DNA from: Clostridia bacterium
GTDB taxonomy: Bacteria > Bacillota > Clostridia > Lachnospirales > CAG-274
Length of the DNA stretch: 49,625 nt
Assembly: GCA_030524425.1 (NCBI GenBank)
Contig: JAUNGN010000018.1
Coordinates: 1-49,625 of the forward strand
Direction: 5' to 3'
Within the stretch, counting starts at the first letter, position 1. The number at the start of each line of letters is the position of its first letter. Under the pieces are notes generated by a model. It was not told the origin of the DNA. It searched no databases and saw only the letters and a program-made list of their open reading frames with translations. Made by a program: the position numbers and the translations under genes. This document shows, in pieces, positions 43,357-49,625 of this stretch.

Positions 43357-44349
43357 ATGAAGGTTTTGTTGACAGGTTGTGGTTTTATTGGTCGAAATAT
43401 TGCATATGCGTTATCTGATAATAATATTGAGGCAGTAATTCTGGATAATGCCGGCGACATTGAAAATTATAGCTTACCTGGATGCTATTTTTATAAATGT
43501 GACATAACTAATTTAGAGGCTGTTTCCAAAATACTGGAAGAGCATAAGGATATAGATATTGTAATACACTCGGCAATGGTTTCAGCCGTTGCGCAGTCGG
43601 TAAAGCATCCGCTTGAGTTTTACAGTCAGAATGTGGTGGGATCACTAAAATTTGTACATTTATTAAAGGATAAGGGAATAAATAAGATAATTTTTGCATC
43701 AAGTGCATCAGTATATGATGATGTACCGGGATTTATGGTAACGGAACGCTCACCAATGAAACCAAGAAGTCCTTTTGGGCGTTCAAAATATATATTTGAA
43801 ATGATGATGAGAGATTTCTGTGATGCATATGATATGAAATGCATCAGTCTCAGATATTTTAATCCAATCGGCATTGACCATTTCTTTAATGAAAGAGTTC
43901 ACTCTTTACCTATGAAAACAGGCTCAAATCTGCTTGAAATACTTATAAAGAATTTAAAAAATGAGGAAAATACTTTTGTCATTAATGGTGATGACTGGCT
44001 GACAAGAGATGGTACATGTATAAGAGATTATATACATATTACTGATTTGGCAATGGCAAACGTAAAGGCTGTATTGAATTTTGATGAGGCGTTTGTTAAG
44101 GCGGGGCCTGAATATACAAACTATTTGAGCATAAATGTTGGCAGCGGGGTAGATGTAACCGTAAGAGAGTTTTTAATTGCTTTCCAGAATATAACAGGTG
44201 AGAAAATTAATACAGTTGTCGGTCCAAGACGTATAGGCGATATTGGCGGAAGCTATGCCAATATACAGCTTGCTAAAAAGACCATAGACTGGAAGCCTCA
44301 GTTTAGGGTTGAGGATGCAATTATCGACAGATGTGCATTAAATGATTAA
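43357..44349 (+). CDS. NAD-dependent epimerase/dehydratase-like protein, catalytic Tyr replaced
   Basis: The 330-residue extended SDR has the nucleotide-binding GCGFIG (7-12), HSAMVSAV, the Ser/Thr block ASSASVY, and the RYFNPIG, DGTCIRDYIHITDLA and RRIGDIG blocks of GalE-type sugar-nucleotide enzymes. The catalytic YxxxK is F140-x-x-x-K144 (SPFGRSK), so the general base Tyr is missing; activity may be lost or changed. CGGAGG (43342-43347) supports ATG 43357. It starts a same-strand run with the surface-acylation genes, which fits a role in sugar supply or regulation. Confidence 0.85.
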   Translation: MKVLLTGCGFIGRNIAYALSDNNIEAVILDNAGDIENYSLPGCYFYKCDITNLEAVSKILEEHKDIDIVIHSAMVSAVAQSVKHPLEFYSQNVVGSLKFVHLLKDKGINKIIFASSASVYDDVPGFMVTERSPMKPRSPFGRSKYIFEMMMRDFCDAYDMKCISLRYFNPIGIDHFFNERVHSLPMKTGSNLLEILIKNLKNEENTFVINGDDWLTRDGTCIRDYIHITDLAMANVKAVLNFDEAFVKAGPEYTNYLSINVGSGVDVTVREFLIAFQNITGEKINTVVGPRRIGDIGGSYANIQLAKKTIDWKPQFRVEDAIIDRCALND

Positions 44350-44369
44350 CTATTGATTTAGGGGGATAT

Positions 44370-45215
44370 ATGAATAAAAGAGCTAACAGAGTTTATTGGC
44401 TGTTATTAATAATGATGCTGATATTTGGCTTTTCTATGGCTATTGACGGCATAAGAGCAGATAAACATAAAAATGACCAAGTACAGGATGCATATGCTCA
44501 GATGACAACTGAGGTAACAACAGTTGAAATCACTACGGAAATGAGCAGTGAGAGCATGGAAAGCAGTGAGCTTACAACCTTAACTGATGAGGAAGCAAAG
44601 CAGAAAATCAATAATTTTTATTCAGGTCAGGTTTTTATGGGTGACAGCATAATGTCAGGCTTTGCTACTTATACTTCTACTAAAGAAGCACCCGAATGGC
44701 TTAATAATGTTATATTCCTTTCAAAAGTATCATGGGGTATAAGTTCCGTACTTGGGGATAATAACGGACCGATGTATCAGGGTAAATCAAGAAATATAAA
44801 AGAATCCCTTTCCATGATTAATCCTCAGAGAATATTTATAAATCTGGGAATTAATGAAATGAATGGGTTGGGCTCTCCGGGATATTCAATTGATAAACTG
44901 ATAGGCAAATACGGAGAGTTAATTACAGGACTTAAGGAAGCAGCTCCAGACAGTAAGATTTATATTATTAATATAACTCCATGTACAGAGGAGAGAGAAA
45001 CTCCAATGTTCAGTAATGCCGTAATAAAGGAATTTGACAAGGCTTTAGAGGAAAGTGCAAAAACATGGGGAGTTACATATCTGGATTTGGCAGGTGAATT
45101 TGGAGATGTGTTGGAGCCTGAATTATCAAGTGACAATTTTGTGCATCATAACAACAAAGCCTACAGTGAAAAATGGGTGCCGTTTCTTGAAAAAGTGGCT
45201 TTAAATGATAATTGA
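44370..45215 (+). CDS. Membrane-anchored SGNH/GDSL hydrolase-like protein
   Basis: The 281-residue protein has a hydrophobic anchor (about 8-26), a Thr/Glu/Ser-rich linker (about 40-72) and an SGNH domain with Ser93 in FMGDSIMSG, the Gly/Asn block INLGINEMN and the late SSDNFVHHN catalytic Asp/His region. It probably works outside the membrane as an acyl esterase or acyltransferase partner. Its start codon follows GGGGGA. It lies 20 bases after the epimerase-like gene, and the DUF4358 gene starts 16 bases beyond its stop. Confidence 0.85.
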   Translation: MNKRANRVYWLLLIMMLIFGFSMAIDGIRADKHKNDQVQDAYAQMTTEVTTVEITTEMSSESMESSELTTLTDEEAKQKINNFYSGQVFMGDSIMSGFATYTSTKEAPEWLNNVIFLSKVSWGISSVLGDNNGPMYQGKSRNIKESLSMINPQRIFINLGINEMNGLGSPGYSIDKLIGKYGELITGLKEAAPDSKIYIINITPCTEERETPMFSNAVIKEFDKALEESAKTWGVTYLDLAGEFGDVLEPELSSDNFVHHNNKAYSEKWVPFLEKVALNDN

Positions 45216-45231
45216 TAAAAGGGGAATTAAT

Positions 45232-45699
45232 ATGAAGAAGATTATAAAGTTGTTTGTTATTGCTGTGTCATTATGCACTTTTGCGGGATGCAATGGAAGT
45301 AATAACAGCAGTAATATAAGTATAAGTACGGTTTACAGCGGTATTTCGCCTATGGCAGAGGGTACTCTCGTAGAAATGAATGATAATTACATTTCTAATT
45401 ATTACGGTATTGATGTGGCTGATTTGCAGGAATATGTTTTTGCTCAGAGCGATGATCCCAAGTCTGCTGAAACTATAATTATATTTAAGTGTCAGGATGG
45501 GGAAAAAAGAAAGCTCTATGTGCAGGCTGTAGAAAATGCTCTTAATCAGAAGTACGATGAGCTTACAAACTATGACCTGCCTGATGAGGCAAAGCTTGTT
45601 AAGCAGTCAAAGATAAGGAAAAGTGATGATTTGGTTTATTTGGTAATATCAGACAAATCAAAGGAAATGAACAAAATAATAAAGGATTCTATTTCATAG
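45232..45699 (+). CDS. DUF4358-family lipoprotein
   Basis: The 155-residue lipoprotein has lipobox AGC (Cys19 of MKKIIKLFVIAVSLCTFAGC) and a mature domain with the DUF4358 pattern (ISNYYGIDVADLQEYVFAQS, AETIIIFKC, VYLVISDKSKEMNKII). Members lie with MBOAT, DHHW and SGNH genes in clostridia and may assist extracytoplasmic acyl transfer; the biochemical role is unknown. ATG 45232 has AAAGGGG upstream; an in-frame ATG at 45205 would lack a signal peptide. Confidence 0.85.
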   Translation: MKKIIKLFVIAVSLCTFAGCNGSNNSSNISISTVYSGISPMAEGTLVEMNDNYISNYYGIDVADLQEYVFAQSDDPKSAETIIIFKCQDGEKRKLYVQAVENALNQKYDELTNYDLPDEAKLVKQSKIRKSDDLVYLVISDKSKEMNKIIKDSIS

Positions 45700-45712
45700 T
45701 GAGGGTGTAAAA

Positions 45713-47104
45713 GTGGTATTTTCCAGTTTAGAATTTATATTTTTCTTTTTGCCGTTAGTCACTGTACCTTACATGATATTTAAGAATATAAGAGTAAGGA
45801 ATTTAATACTGATTACAGCAAGTATTTTATTTTATGCCTTTGGTGAGCCGAAGGCCGTTATATTGATGCTTTTGTCCATAGTTTTTAACTATGGACTTGC
45901 TATGTTAATGGAAAAATATAAGGCTTATAAAAAGTTATTTCTTATAATAGCTGTAATTATAAATTTAGCCTTGTTATTTGTTTATAAGTATACAGGCTTT
46001 TTTGCTGAAAGCATAAACAATGTATTTTCTTTAAATATTGATGTGCCCGTAATTCATTTGCCTATCGGTATATCCTTTTTTACTTTTCAGGCAATGAGTT
46101 ATGTTATTGATGTATACAGGGGTGATACTCCTGTTCAGAAAAGATTAAGCAGTATTTTGCTGTATATATCCTTTTTCCCTCAGCTTATAGCAGGACCTAT
46201 TGTCAAGTATCACGATATTGAAAAACAGATTGACACAAGGGTAGTCAGCTTTGAAAATTATGCTCTTGGTATAAAAAGATTTTTATTTGGTCTTTTCAAA
46301 AAGGTGCTTATAGCAAATAATGCTGGAGCTTTATGGTCCTTAATAAGCGGTATGGATATTGCAAGTATTTCTTTAGCTTCAGCGTGGCTTGGTGCAATTG
46401 CCTATACTTTGCAGATTTATTTTGATTTTTCAGGATATTCTGATATGGCTATTGGACTTGGAAAAATGTTTGGTTTTGATTTTCTTGAAAATTTTAATTA
46501 TCCTTATATCTCAAAAAGTATAAGAGAATTTTGGAGAAGATGGCATATATCTCTTTCAACATGGTTTAAGGAATATTTATACATTCCTTTAGGAGGAAAC
46601 AGACGGGGCAGTATAAGAACATATGTTAATTTGATTATTGTATTTTTTTGCACAGGATTATGGCATGGCGCAAGCTGGAATTTTGTGATATGGGGTATGT
46701 GGCATGGCTTGTTTTCCGTATTGGAAAGATTAGGACTTGGCAGACTTCTTGAAAAGGATAAGACAACTGTTATAAGCAGAATATATACTCTTTTTGTTGT
46801 AGTTGCAGGATTTGCCATATTCGGGATTGTGGATTTTAATCATCTTAAAGAATATATGGGAGTTATGTTGTTTAATTCAAATGGATTATTAATAGATTAC
46901 AGCTTTTTATTTATGCTTAAAAACAATGTATTTATATTGCTTTCGGGTATTTTAATATCTATGCCTGTGTATGGCATTGTAAAGGATAAAAATATTAAAG
47001 TATTAAATATAGTGTCAGTTATTTTATATACTGCAGGCTTTATTTTATCAATAGCTTATCTTGTAAGCTCAAGCTATAATCCGTTTTTATATTTCAGGTT
47101 TTAA
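45713..47104 (+). CDS. MBOAT-family O-acyltransferase (AlgI/PatA-like)
   Basis: The 463-residue polytopic protein has about 11 hydrophobic segments and the MBOAT core: YFDFSGYSDMAIGLGKMFGF, NFNYPYISKSIREFWRRWHISLSTWFKEYLYIPLGGNR and the active-site region FFCTGLWHGASWNFVIWGMWHG with the conserved His. It moves acyl groups across the membrane to an exported polymer. GTG 45713 follows GAGGGTG. It is downstream of SGNH and DUF4358 genes and 11 bases before the DHHW gene, together forming a complete acylation set. Confidence 0.95.
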   Translation: MVFSSLEFIFFFLPLVTVPYMIFKNIRVRNLILITASILFYAFGEPKAVILMLLSIVFNYGLAMLMEKYKAYKKLFLIIAVIINLALLFVYKYTGFFAESINNVFSLNIDVPVIHLPIGISFFTFQAMSYVIDVYRGDTPVQKRLSSILLYISFFPQLIAGPIVKYHDIEKQIDTRVVSFENYALGIKRFLFGLFKKVLIANNAGALWSLISGMDIASISLASAWLGAIAYTLQIYFDFSGYSDMAIGLGKMFGFDFLENFNYPYISKSIREFWRRWHISLSTWFKEYLYIPLGGNRRGSIRTYVNLIIVFFCTGLWHGASWNFVIWGMWHGLFSVLERLGLGRLLEKDKTTVISRIYTLFVVVAGFAIFGIVDFNHLKEYMGVMLFNSNGLLIDYSFLFMLKNNVFILLSGILISMPVYGIVKDKNIKVLNIVSVILYTAGFILSIAYLVSSSYNPFLYFRF

Positions 47105-47115
47105 GGAGGGATAAT

Positions 47116-48222
47116 GTGACAACAAAAATTAATTCAATAATTATTTCTGCCATTGTTATCTTCTTTACCATAGCTTTTATATTTCTGCCAAAATCAGATT
47201 TTTCTGAAAATGAAAACAGAAGTCTTATTGATTTTCCTGAATTCAATATTGAGGAAGTTTTAGCCGGTGATTATATGTCAGATGTTACAGAATATTTATC
47301 TGACCATTTTCCCTGCAGAGATAAATTTGCAGCAGTAAAAAATGACTTTGAAATTGAAATATTGAAAAGCAAATATGTAAATAATATTTATATAGGCAAA
47401 GACGGTTATTTTATAGAGGACTATGTACAGCCTGAAAATTCGGACAAAATTATAAATAATCTTAATGAATTTCAGGATAATATAAAGGTAAAGGCAGATT
47501 TTATTCTTGTTCCCACACAAATCAGCATTTATGACGATAAACTGCCTGAGTTTGCAAGTCCCGTAAGTCAGCTTAGAACAATAGACAAGTATTATTCCGG
47601 GCTTAGCATGAACTGCATAGATGTATATGATATATTAATGACTAACAAATATAATGAAAAGCTTTATTACAGACTTGACCATCACTGGACAACTGACGGA
47701 GCGTATTATGCTTATGTTCAATATTGCGGTGAAAAGGGTTTTATGCCTGTAAGCAGAGATGAGTATACTGTTGAAGAAATAAAGAATTTTAAGGGTACAA
47801 TATATTCAAAGCTTAATTATAACAATTCTTATACTAATGAGGGTGAAGAAATTAAGGTTTATAACAAGGATTTTGACATAAATGTAAGTTATGACGGGGA
47901 GGAAAGCAATTCACTTTATAATATGGATTATGCTGATAAAAAGGATAAGTATTCTTTGTTCTTAAACAATATTAATTCTTTTATTGAAATAACAAATAAT
48001 GATATAAAAGAAGAAAGAAGTCTTGTCATTGTTAAGGACAGCTATGCTAATTCGATGGTACCGTTTTTGGTTAACCATTACAGCAAAATTTATATTTTTG
48101 ACCCGAGAAGCTATAAGGGGTCTATAAGTGAATTTGTAAATAATAATAATGCTGATGATGTGCTTGTTCTCTACAATGTGAACACAATTGACAGCGATAC
48201 GGGTATAAATGCGGTTTATTAA
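47116..48222 (+). CDS. DHHW-family (AlgX/AlgJ-like) surface protein
   Basis: The 368-residue protein has an N-terminal membrane anchor (about 5-24) and the diagnostic LYYRLDHHWTTDGAYYAY with the DHHW motif, plus a late VIVKDSYANSMVP Ser block, both typical of AlgX/AlgJ-like acetyl transfer proteins. It would hand acyl groups from the MBOAT protein to the polymer outside the membrane. The start is GTG 47116 with AAGGAGGG (47103-47110); the ATG at 47114 is followed at once by a stop. Confidence 0.92.
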   Translation: MTTKINSIIISAIVIFFTIAFIFLPKSDFSENENRSLIDFPEFNIEEVLAGDYMSDVTEYLSDHFPCRDKFAAVKNDFEIEILKSKYVNNIYIGKDGYFIEDYVQPENSDKIINNLNEFQDNIKVKADFILVPTQISIYDDKLPEFASPVSQLRTIDKYYSGLSMNCIDVYDILMTNKYNEKLYYRLDHHWTTDGAYYAYVQYCGEKGFMPVSRDEYTVEEIKNFKGTIYSKLNYNNSYTNEGEEIKVYNKDFDINVSYDGEESNSLYNMDYADKKDKYSLFLNNINSFIEITNNDIKEERSLVIVKDSYANSMVPFLVNHYSKIYIFDPRSYKGSISEFVNNNNADDVLVLYNVNTIDSDTGINAVY

Positions 48223-48245
48223 CAATAATGGTTATTTCGTTATAT

Positions 48246-48287
48246 AAAAAATCGTAAGCAGAGTGATTACAATGCTTACGATTTTTT
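48246..48287. terminator. Bidirectional terminator
   Basis: There is a perfect 15-bp stem AAAAAATCGTAAGCA/TGCTTACGATTTTTT (48246-48260 with 48273-48287) and a 12-nt loop, between convergent genes. The stop codon of the minus-strand regulator overlaps the stem. Confidence 0.92.
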
Positions 48288-48516
48288 AATCATCGACAAA
48301 GAATTTATAGGGTTCAACATCAAGAACAATTGCAATATCAAAAAGGGTATTAATAGATAGAACTTTATACATGTTAGGTGCTTCAATTGCACTTATAAAT
48401 GAAGGATGCTTTTCTATTTCTTCTGCAAGCTGTTCCTGTGTAAATCCTTTTAATTTTCTGTAATAACTTATTTTTAAACCAATTTTTTTATATCTATCAA
48501 AGTACCTTTTTTTCAT
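48286..48516 (-). CDS. XRE-family helix-turn-helix regulator
   Basis: The 76-residue protein consists of one HTH_3 domain (about 10-65: LKISYYRKLKGFTQEQLAEEIEKHPSFISAIE). It lies divergently beside the SLOG-like gene with about 380 bases between them. The site bound is unknown. The ribosome binding site before the start is weak (AAAGTTGG). Confidence 0.9.
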   Translation of the reverse strand: MKKRYFDRYKKIGLKISYYRKLKGFTQEQLAEEIEKHPSFISAIEAPNMYKVLSINTLFDIAIVLDVEPYKFFVDD

Positions 48517-48649
48517 ATTGCACCAACTTTCTGCAATTATTTTACAAAATATTCCAAAAATTTGAATATTCTGAAGCTTTACAAATATGGACTGGCAGAA
48601 TATATAACTATATAATGGAAAAAAGAATTTAAAATATTAATAAAAAGTA

Positions 48650-48678
48650 TTGCAATTTTATACCGTTTAGTGTATAAT
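48650..48678 (+). promoter_or_regulatory. Strong promoter, far upstream of the SLOG-like gene
   Basis: TTGCAA at 48650-48655, a 17-base spacer and TATAAT at 48673-48678. The next gene starts at 48896, so the transcript would carry about a 210-base untranslated leader. Confidence 0.72.
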
Positions 48679-48776
48679 AGCTTATGGTAAATCCTTAATA
48701 TTTTCTGTAATATGATATTTTAAACTAAATTATTGTATATATTAAATGTTTTTATGTTTGCCTGCTTTCTATAAAA

Positions 48777-48856
48777 CAGTAAAAACAGATAAAAATTTTA
48801 ATTGAAGTTGGGAAAAGCTATCCGGACTGCCGATAATTCACTTAATGTTTTTACTG
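48777..48856 (+). promoter_or_regulatory. Long inverted repeat in the SLOG-gene leader
   Basis: CAGTAAAAACA (48777-48787) and TGTTTTTACTG (48846-48856) are perfectly complementary and enclose 58 bases including the GC-richer AAGCTATCCGGACTGCCG. It sits in the leader 40 bases before the start codon. It resembles the closing stem of a structured RNA or cis-regulator; I do not recognise a known riboswitch class. Confidence 0.45.
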
Positions 48857-48895
48857 TAAAAGTTTAAATTTTATTACAAAAATGTGAGGTGTAAA

Positions 48896-49420
48896 ATGCA
48901 CAGTATTTTAGAATTAACGAATAATTCAATACCTATAATCAATAAAACAAAAAAAGAAAATACCTGTTGTTTCATGGGTAACATTGATACCGATAAATTG
49001 AAGTCAGACAGTAGTATACTTAAAGATAAATTAACGGTTATATTAAGTGAGCTGATTGAAAAGGGTGTCAGCATATTTTATAGTAATGGAAAGTATGGTA
49101 TATCTATGATAGGTGCAGAAATTATAATTGAAATGAAAAAAAAGCAAAATGATTTAATGCTCTATTTGGTTGTTCCTTATACTGACTATGAATTAAAGTA
49201 TGATAAAAAAATAAGAGAAAGATACCGCCGTATATGTAATGACGCCGATAATGCAGAAATATTGGATAACATATACAAGGGCAATGATTTTATGGGTACA
49301 CTGTATTCAGAGAAATTGATAATGGATAAAAGTAATGTGGTATTAATTGACAAAGATAAATATGGTGCTGTAAATTACGCAAATAAGAATGGATTAAGGG
49401 TTATTAATATTTTTGAATAA
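48896..49420 (+). CDS. SLOG/DUF1273-like protein
   Basis: The 174-residue protein has the look of the small SLOG (YpsA/DUF1273-like) Rossmann family. CCFMGNIDTDK lies near the N-terminus in place of the usual nucleotide-binding loop, then ILSELIEKGVSIFYSNGKYGISMIGAEIII, DLMLYLVVPYTD and VVLIDKDKYGAVNYANKNGLRVINI. Such proteins bind nucleotide-derived ligands. ATG 48896 has GAGGTG upstream. It is alone after a long leader. Confidence 0.7.
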   Translation: MHSILELTNNSIPIINKTKKENTCCFMGNIDTDKLKSDSSILKDKLTVILSELIEKGVSIFYSNGKYGISMIGAEIIIEMKKKQNDLMLYLVVPYTDYELKYDKKIRERYRRICNDADNAEILDNIYKGNDFMGTLYSEKLIMDKSNVVLIDKDKYGAVNYANKNGLRVINIFE

Positions 49421-49426
49421 TTAATT

Positions 49427-49625
49427 AAAGGGGCTGTCGCATTAAGTCCTAAAGAAAAAGACTCATTCCAATAAAGGTTTGAGTCTTTTTTGCTTTCATG
49501 ATATTGAACTATAGTCAAAAAGTAGACAGTAAAAAAAGAAAAAAATAACCTACCGGGATCAAGCGTCCGCACGCTTGCCGGGGTTTGGGGCGGGCAGCCC
49601 CAAGGTCTTTATTCAGTTTAATCTT
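49427..49625. other. Possible mobile-element end and GC-rich patch
   Basis: GGGGCTGTCGCATTAAGT begins near 49431 and resembles, from memory, the outer end of some IS families. It is followed by a terminator and, at about 49550-49605, a GC-rich stretch with a small AAGCGT/ACGCTT hairpin and runs of G and C quite unlike the AT-rich surroundings. No transposase is visible before the window ends. Confidence 0.35.
49455..49491 (+). terminator. Intrinsic terminator
   Basis: There is an 11-bp stem AAAAAGACTCA/TGAGTCTTTTT (49455-49465 with 49480-49490), a 14-nt loop and a T-run. Confidence 0.85.

Noticed and set aside
1..49625. CRISPR array or rRNA genes
   Set aside because: No regularly spaced direct repeats with unique spacers and no rRNA-like sequence were seen on either strand.

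Overview
The window is AT-rich DNA from a low-GC Gram-positive, spore-forming anaerobe, most likely a gut-type member of Clostridia (Lachnospiraceae-like). The evidence is the spoIIID gene, the gdpP-rplI-dnaB order, a split cobalamin-dependent methionine synthase, a flavodiiron protein, a PPi-type phosphofructokinase, a giant hydroxyacyl-CoA dehydratase activase-like protein, and many strong intrinsic terminators and TTGACA/TATAAT promoters.

Positions 1 to about 19,205 are accessory DNA. They begin with a hairpin resembling IS3-family ends, then a tyrosine recombinase gene (389-1519) enclosed by a perfect 27-bp inverted repeat (157-183 and 1576-1602) whose core looks like a recombinase site, so the segment may be invertible. 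Next is a small membrane protein and a compact RiPP locus: a protein with a C-terminal PqqD/RRE-like domain, a radical SAM/SPASM maturase, and a 43-residue precursor peptide (4728-4859) ending in a Cys-rich core. Then follows a co-directional set of unusual genes: a HerA/FtsK-type ATPase with a Ser/Gly-rich insert, an acidic protein, a cytoplasmic Ig-like (Big_2) protein, a lidless Hsp70, a LURP-one-like protein, a J-domain/TPR membrane protein lacking the HPD motif and, behind a terminator, a protein with a polymorphic-toxin/ADP-ribosyltransferase-like domain. I do not recognise this set as a described system. The accessory region ends with a decayed pyridoxamine-phosphate-oxidase-like gene and a cassette of HTH/zinc-ribbon protein, SHOCT-like protein and two large serine recombinases. 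That cassette abuts a cell-wall amidase gene whose 5' end is missing; the missing part is not in the window, so the inserted element probably extends past the left edge.

Positions 19,206 to about 49,420 are chromosomal backbone: methionine synthase and its reactivation partner (minus strand), pheA, a soluble GdpP-like phosphodiesterase, rplI, dnaB, an acetyltransferase, DAHP synthase, PPi-phosphofructokinase, YihY, CBS and PAP2 proteins, tRNA-Trp and tRNA-Gly, a TSCPD protein, spoIIID, a flavodiiron protein, pgi, a lipoprotein, a GH43 glycosidase, the dehydratase activase-like protein, and a cell-surface acylation cluster (NAD-epimerase-like, SGNH, DUF4358, MBOAT and DHHW proteins). An XRE regulator and a SLOG-like protein follow. 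The last 200 bases hold a terminator and a GC-rich patch that may be a mobile-element end.

Functionally, the aromatic pathway (DAHP synthase, pheA), glycolysis (pgi, PFK), replication/translation (dnaB, rplI) and surface-polymer modification are ordinary. The novelty is concentrated in the first 15 kb.
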